Assembly (NCBI GenBank): GCA_002404055.1
Contig: DHIZ01000109.1
Location: 993 to 10,447 of the forward strand
Origin: Chloroflexi bacterium UBA4733
Lineage (GTDB): Bacteria; Chloroflexota; UBA4733
Direction: 5' to 3'
DNA length: 9,455 nt
Both the position numbers and the translations under genes were made by a program. The notes under the pieces were generated by a model, which saw nothing but the letters and a program-made list of their open reading frames with translations, was not told the DNA's origin and did no database searches. Shown here piece by piece: positions 6,954-9,455 of this stretch (position 1 is the stretch's first letter; every line of letters begins with the position of its first letter).

Positions 6954-7222
6954 CAGGGCCGCGACTGCGGGCCCAGAGAGTGTGTGAAAGAATCAACCTC
7001 GACGAACAGCCGGGACTAGCGAGCACAAGATCTGGTGGATAACGCCTCCAATCGAGCACAGGATATCGCGTGGCGTGGGGCCACCTGGCGCCGCCCGGTG
7101 AAAGATTCACAGACTCAGAGGGCACCCCCGGCCAAGCGACGAGGGCGACTGCGGTCGCTCGGCACCGCAGTGCCCCCCGTACTTGGCCGGGGGTGCCCTC
7201 TGGGCCCGCAGTCGCGGCCCTG
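6954..7222. repeat. 269-base non-coding element bounded by perfect 25-base inverted repeats
   Basis: The arm at 6954-6978 (beginning CAGGGCCGCGACTGCGGG) is the exact reverse complement of 7198-7222. Each arm is itself a small imperfect palindrome (GGGCC ... GGCCC). The core GCGACTGCGG recurs at 6961-6970 and 7145-7154, and in reverse at 7206-7215. GTGAAAGAATCA (6984-6995) and GTGAAAGATTCA (7098-7109) form an 11/12 near-direct repeat inside. The element fills almost the whole gap between the binding-protein stop (6942) and the permease start (7266). No ORF inside has coding character or a recognisable product. It fits a MITE- or BIME/REP-like unit, but no transposase end or target-site duplication is evident (immediate flanks CAGCGACTGG and TGTGCATCCA do not match). 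Confidence 0.7.
7114..7204. repeat. Long stem-loop: perfect 20-bp inverted repeat with structured loop
   Basis: Bases 7117-7136 (AGAGGGCACCCCCGG then CCAAG) are exactly complementary to 7182-7201. The stem extends outward to 7114/7204 through one G-T wobble. The 45-base loop holds two more dyads. ACTGCGGT (7148-7155) pairs with ACCGCAGT (7164-7171). Alternatively GCGAC/GTCGC (7145-7149, 7154-7158) and GGCAC/GTGCC (7161-7165, 7170-7174) form two short hairpins. No T-run follows, so it is not a standard intrinsic terminator. As RNA it would be a very stable barrier about 60 bases before the permease start codon and could lower permease output relative to the binding protein. That effect is inference. 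Confidence 0.75.
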
Positions 7223-7265
7223 TGCATCCATCCCTAAGCTGGTCTTGCAGGAAGGCGGAGTAGCG

Positions 7266-8183
7266 ATGACTGCCTATGTGATCCGGCGCGTCCTCTGGGT
7301 TATCCCCGTGATGATCGTCATCTCGCTCATCACCTTTATCCTGATGCACGCCACGCCTGGGGGGCCTTTCGATACGGAAAAGGCGCATACGGCGGCAGTT
7401 ACGGCCAACCTGGAACATAAGTATGGGCTGGATAAGCCCATTCCCGAACAGTATCTGCTCTATGTGGGTCATGCCCTTCGTGGTGACCTGGGCATCTCCT
7501 ATACCTACCAGGACCGCAATGTGCGCGACATTATCGCCAGCGGCATGCCGACGACTGGCCGCCTGGCGGGCCTCGCGCTGCTCGTGGCTCTGGTTTTCGG
7601 TATCACCCTGGGCACTGTCTCCGCGCTACGCCAGAACACATGGGCCGACTACGTCTCCCTCACGTTCGCCACTGCAGGCGCCAGTACCCCCAACTTCGTG
7701 TGGGCAATGATCTTGATCGTCATTTTCTCACTCACACTCCATCTGCTGCCGACCGGCGGCTGGGGCCACCCCCAGCAAATGGTGCTCCCCGTGCTGGCGT
7801 TAGCCTTTACACCGGCTGCCTACCTGGCCCGCATAACCCGCGCCAGCGTCCTTGAAGTTCGCCATCAGGATTATGTCCGGACGGCGCGGGCCAAAGGTGT
7901 CGGTCAGCGCATGCTGATCAGCCGGCACATCTTGCGTAACGGTCTCATTCCCGTCGTCACCGTGATCGGCCCCATCTTCGCGGGACTGTTCGCCGGCTCC
8001 TTCATCATCGAAAGCATTTTCTCCATTCCCGGCACGGGCCGTCTCTTCGTCCAGGCCATCGACGGCCGCGACTATCCCCTCATCATGGGGACGACCTTGT
8101 TTTACGCCCTGATCATCGTCGTGATGAATCTCTTTGTCGACTTGCTCTATGCGGTTATTGACCCACGTATCCGATATCGCTAG
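7266..8183 (+). CDS. Peptide/nickel ABC transporter permease, DppB/OppB type
   Basis: This is the first of two membrane subunits that form the translocation channel. The protein has 305 aa, the usual size. The N-terminus MTAYVIRRVLWVIPVM and the segment ATPGGPFD (29-36) are classic for DppB/OppB. Six likely membrane helices lie at about 9-28, 99-120, 131-160, 171-191, 229-253 and 271-297. The EAA loop that contacts the ATPases reads QDYVRTARAKGVGQRMLISRH (about 201-221). The ATG at 7266 is chosen because the family N-terminus begins there and AGGAAGGCGGAG (7249-7260) precedes it. The frame stays open back to 7035, but that adds 77 unconserved residues through the inverted repeats. It lies 36 bases before the second permease gene and probably shares its mRNA. 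Confidence 0.95.
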   Translation: MTAYVIRRVLWVIPVMIVISLITFILMHATPGGPFDTEKAHTAAVTANLEHKYGLDKPIPEQYLLYVGHALRGDLGISYTYQDRNVRDIIASGMPTTGRLAGLALLVALVFGITLGTVSALRQNTWADYVSLTFATAGASTPNFVWAMILIVIFSLTLHLLPTGGWGHPQQMVLPVLALAFTPAAYLARITRASVLEVRHQDYVRTARAKGVGQRMLISRHILRNGLIPVVTVIGPIFAGLFAGSFIIESIFSIPGTGRLFVQAIDGRDYPLIMGTTLFYALIIVVMNLFVDLLYAVIDPRIRYR

Positions 8184-8207
8184 CCACCTACTCCATCGCC
8201 TAGTCTC

Positions 8208-8213
8208 AGGAGG
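8208..8213 (+). promoter_or_regulatory. Strong Shine-Dalgarno for the second permease
   Basis: AGGAGG lies six bases before the ATG at 8220. It is the best-formed ribosome-binding site in the window and fixes the start of the DppC-type gene. The 36-base gap after the preceding stop contains no promoter-like or terminator-like sequence, which supports co-transcription. Confidence 0.85.
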
Positions 8214-8219
8214 ATAGCC

Positions 8220-9122
8220 ATGGCGGTCGCCCAAAGCGCAACACTGAAACGTGTCAGCCCGTTGACGACGGTACACCGGCAACGTAGCCTTTGGAGCGAC
8301 GCCTTTGAGCGGTTACGCCGCAATCGCGCGGCTATGGTGGCCCTCGGCGTCATTATCCTGCTCGGGTTGATCGCGGTCTTCGCGCCAATCATCGCACCCT
8401 ATGACCCCAATGCTTTACAGCCGGGCGGCTCCAATCAGCCGCCAAGCGCCGACTTTAAGCTCGGTACCGACAGCGTCGGTTTCGACGAGCTTAGCCGCAT
8501 CGTCTACGGCGCTCGCATCTCTTTGAGTGTCGGCATCTTCGTGCAGGTGTTGATCCTGGCCATCGGCGTGCCCATCGGCGCCATCGCCGCCTACGCCGGA
8601 GGCCGAGTCGACAACCTCCTCATGCGTTTCACCGACGTGATGTATGCCTTCCCCGACCTGCTCTTCGTCATTATTTTCATGGCAGCCTTCGGGCCCAGCC
8701 TGAAGAACATATTCCTCGCCATCGGCCTGGTGAGCTGGGTCGGCATGGCGCGCCTGACGCGGGGCCAACTGTTGAGTTTGAAGGAGAAGGAGTTCGTTGA
8801 GGCCGCCCGAGCGATTGGCTGCCCCGCCTGGCGGATCCTTTTCCGGCACCTGCTGCCCAACGCGCTGGGTCCGCTGATCGTGGCAGTGACGTTCGGTGTG
8901 CCCGGCGCAATTTTTATTGAGGCGGCCCTCAGCTTCATCGGCCTGGGTGTGCAGCCGCCAACGGCAACCTGGGGTGGCATGATCAACTCCGGGTACAGCA
9001 TCATCTTTTCCGACGCCGCCCTAGTCGTCTACCCAGCAGTGGCCATTGCCATCACGATGATGTCCTTCACGTTCCTGGGTGACGGCTTGAGGGACGCCCT
9101 TGACCCGCGCGCCACGCGCTGA
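8220..9122 (+). CDS. Peptide/nickel ABC transporter permease, DppC/OppC type
   Basis: This is the second channel subunit, 300 aa and full length. The cytoplasmic N-terminus contains the WSDAFERLRRNRAAMVALG segment (25-43) typical of the DppC/OppC N-terminal domain, followed by helix 1 (about 37-58) and APYDPNALQPG. The family motif usually seen as GTDxLGRDVLSRxIYGARISL appears as GTDSVGFDELSRIVYGARISL (82-102), with Phe in place of Arg. The EAA loop reads KEFVEAARAIGCPAWRILFRHLLPNA (190-215). Later helices include AIFIEAALSFIGLGVQPP and a C-terminal FLGDGLRDALDPR, both typical. It should pair with the DppB-type subunit just upstream. No ATPase gene (DppD/DppF type) follows; the next gene is a tRNA. 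Confidence 0.95.
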   Translation: MAVAQSATLKRVSPLTTVHRQRSLWSDAFERLRRNRAAMVALGVIILLGLIAVFAPIIAPYDPNALQPGGSNQPPSADFKLGTDSVGFDELSRIVYGARISLSVGIFVQVLILAIGVPIGAIAAYAGGRVDNLLMRFTDVMYAFPDLLFVIIFMAAFGPSLKNIFLAIGLVSWVGMARLTRGQLLSLKEKEFVEAARAIGCPAWRILFRHLLPNALGPLIVAVTFGVPGAIFIEAALSFIGLGVQPPTATWGGMINSGYSIIFSDAALVVYPAVAIAITMMSFTFLGDGLRDALDPRATR

Positions 9123-9140
9123 ACTCAATCGGCGCGCGCA

Positions 9141-9151
9141 TGCGGTACAAT
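9141..9151 (+). promoter_or_regulatory. Candidate -10 element for the tRNA-Thr/tuf transcript
   Basis: TACAAT (9146-9151) is a good -10 hexamer in an otherwise very GC-rich spacer, about 105 bases before the tRNA. No clear -35 box sits 16-18 bases upstream. The spacer 9123-9255 shows no coding sequence. It has a near-complementary pair, GGCGCGCGCA (9131-9140) and TGTGCGCGCC (9186-9195), that could fold in the leader RNA with one G-T wobble. Confidence 0.4.
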
Positions 9152-9255
9152 CTCTACGATTCGGTTGCGGCGTCTTCGTGATCCGTGTGCGCGCCTGGAG
9201 CAGGGGTACGAGTCGGCGGCGTTGCCGTCGAAGCGGTCCCCGGGACGTGACCGAT

Positions 9256-9327
9256 GCCCACGTGGCTCAGGGGTAGAGCGTCTCCTTGGTAAGGAGAAGG
9301 TCACCAGTTCAAATCTGGTCGTGGGCT
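9256..9327 (+). tRNA. tRNA-Thr (anticodon GGT)
   Basis: All arms can be drawn. The acceptor stem is GCCCACG (9256-9262) with CGTGGGC (9320-9326). The D arm is GCTC/GAGC (9265-9268, 9276-9279). The anticodon stem is TCTCC/GGAGA (9281-9285, 9293-9297) around the loop TTGGTAA, giving anticodon GGT at 9288-9290. A five-base variable region follows, then the T arm ACCAG/CTGGT (9303-9307, 9315-9319) with loop TTCAAAT. The total is 72 bases with T as discriminator. The 3' CCA is not encoded (CGC follows), so it must be added after transcription. It reads ACC and ACU threonine codons. Its place just upstream of tuf is a recurrent bacterial arrangement. Confidence 0.95.
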
Positions 9328-9431
9328 CGCAGGCTCTAGTGCGACAGGCACGGTGCGCGGCGGCAGCGATCGAGGCAAGAGCTGGGGCCGGGACTGTGTT
9401 CGGCGGTAGATAGTCAGTAGGGTGGAAGAGC

Positions 9432-9455
9432 ATGGCGAAGCAGAAGTTTGTGCGG
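9432..9455 (+). CDS. tuf: Elongation factor Tu, first eight codons (3' end outside window)
   Basis: The ATG at 9432 opens the frame MAKQKFVR, which matches the highly conserved EF-Tu N-terminus (MAK-[EQ]-KFxR). The purine-rich GGTGGAAGAG (9421-9430) just upstream serves as ribosome-binding site. EF-Tu delivers aminoacyl-tRNA to the ribosome. Only 24 bases are in the window, so the call rests on these eight residues plus the tRNA-Thr neighbour 104 bases upstream, a common partner of tuf. Confidence 0.8.

Noticed and set aside
7114..7204. Rho-independent terminator after the binding-protein gene
   Set aside because: The stem is strong but no T-run follows, and the permeases downstream lack an obvious promoter of their own. 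Attenuation or processing is more likely than full termination.
6954..7222. Complete insertion sequence or CRISPR array
   Set aside because: There is no transposase ORF, no matching target-site duplication at the flanks, and no regularly spaced repeat-spacer pattern.
7035..7265. 77-residue in-frame N-terminal extension of the DppB-type permease from a GTG at 7035
   Set aside because: It runs through the inverted repeats, has no similarity to the family N-terminus, and the ATG at 7266 has both a ribosome-binding site and the conserved MTAYVIRRVL start.
9165..9413. 82-codon plus-strand frame downstream of the DppC-type gene
   Set aside because: It overlaps the complete tRNA-Thr and has no family resemblance, a common false gene over tRNAs.

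Overview
The window is 9,455 bases of GC-rich bacterial chromosome. Every real gene is on the plus strand and intergenic spaces are short. The clpC-radA pair, a Tat-exported peptide-binding lipoprotein with a long Ala/Ser/Thr linker, a Mycobacterium-like GyrA QRDR and a tRNA-Thr immediately before tuf would suit a high-GC Gram-positive-related or Chloroflexota-type bacterium. That placement is inference; no rRNA or other firm taxonomic marker is present.

Layout. Positions 1-708 hold the 3' end of a Clp/Hsp100 AAA+ ATPase, most likely clpC. It is followed by a 66-base spacer containing a 14-base palindrome and a hairpin, then radA (775-2295). Next come gyrA (2363-4834) with its own candidate extended -10 promoter, and a 122-base spacer carrying clustered TTTGC/GCAAA dyads. 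A peptide/nickel-type ABC importer follows: a Tat lipoprotein solute-binding protein (4957-6942), a DppB-type permease (7266-8183) and a DppC-type permease (8220-9122). No ATPase genes accompany them in the window. The window ends with tRNA-Thr(GGT) (9256-9327) and the first eight codons of tuf (9432 onward).

How the genes fit together. The left part is housekeeping: protein quality control, recombination and repair, and DNA topology. The middle is a transporter that binds oligopeptides or a similar solute outside the membrane and passes it through a two-permease channel. It must use ATPases encoded elsewhere. The right edge is the start of a translation gene cluster.

The least ordinary stretch is the 323-base gap between the solute-binding protein and the first permease. 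It contains perfect 25-base inverted arms at 6954-6978 and 7198-7222. A second perfect 20-base inverted repeat (7117-7136 with 7182-7201) is nested inside and overlaps the right arm. A 10-base core, GCGACTGCGG, occurs three times across both. This looks like a small non-coding palindromic mobile or REP/BIME-like element, and its RNA would fold strongly between the binding-protein and permease messages. I see no CRISPR array, phage, toxin-antitoxin or defence system. Most of the window is ordinary core genome.
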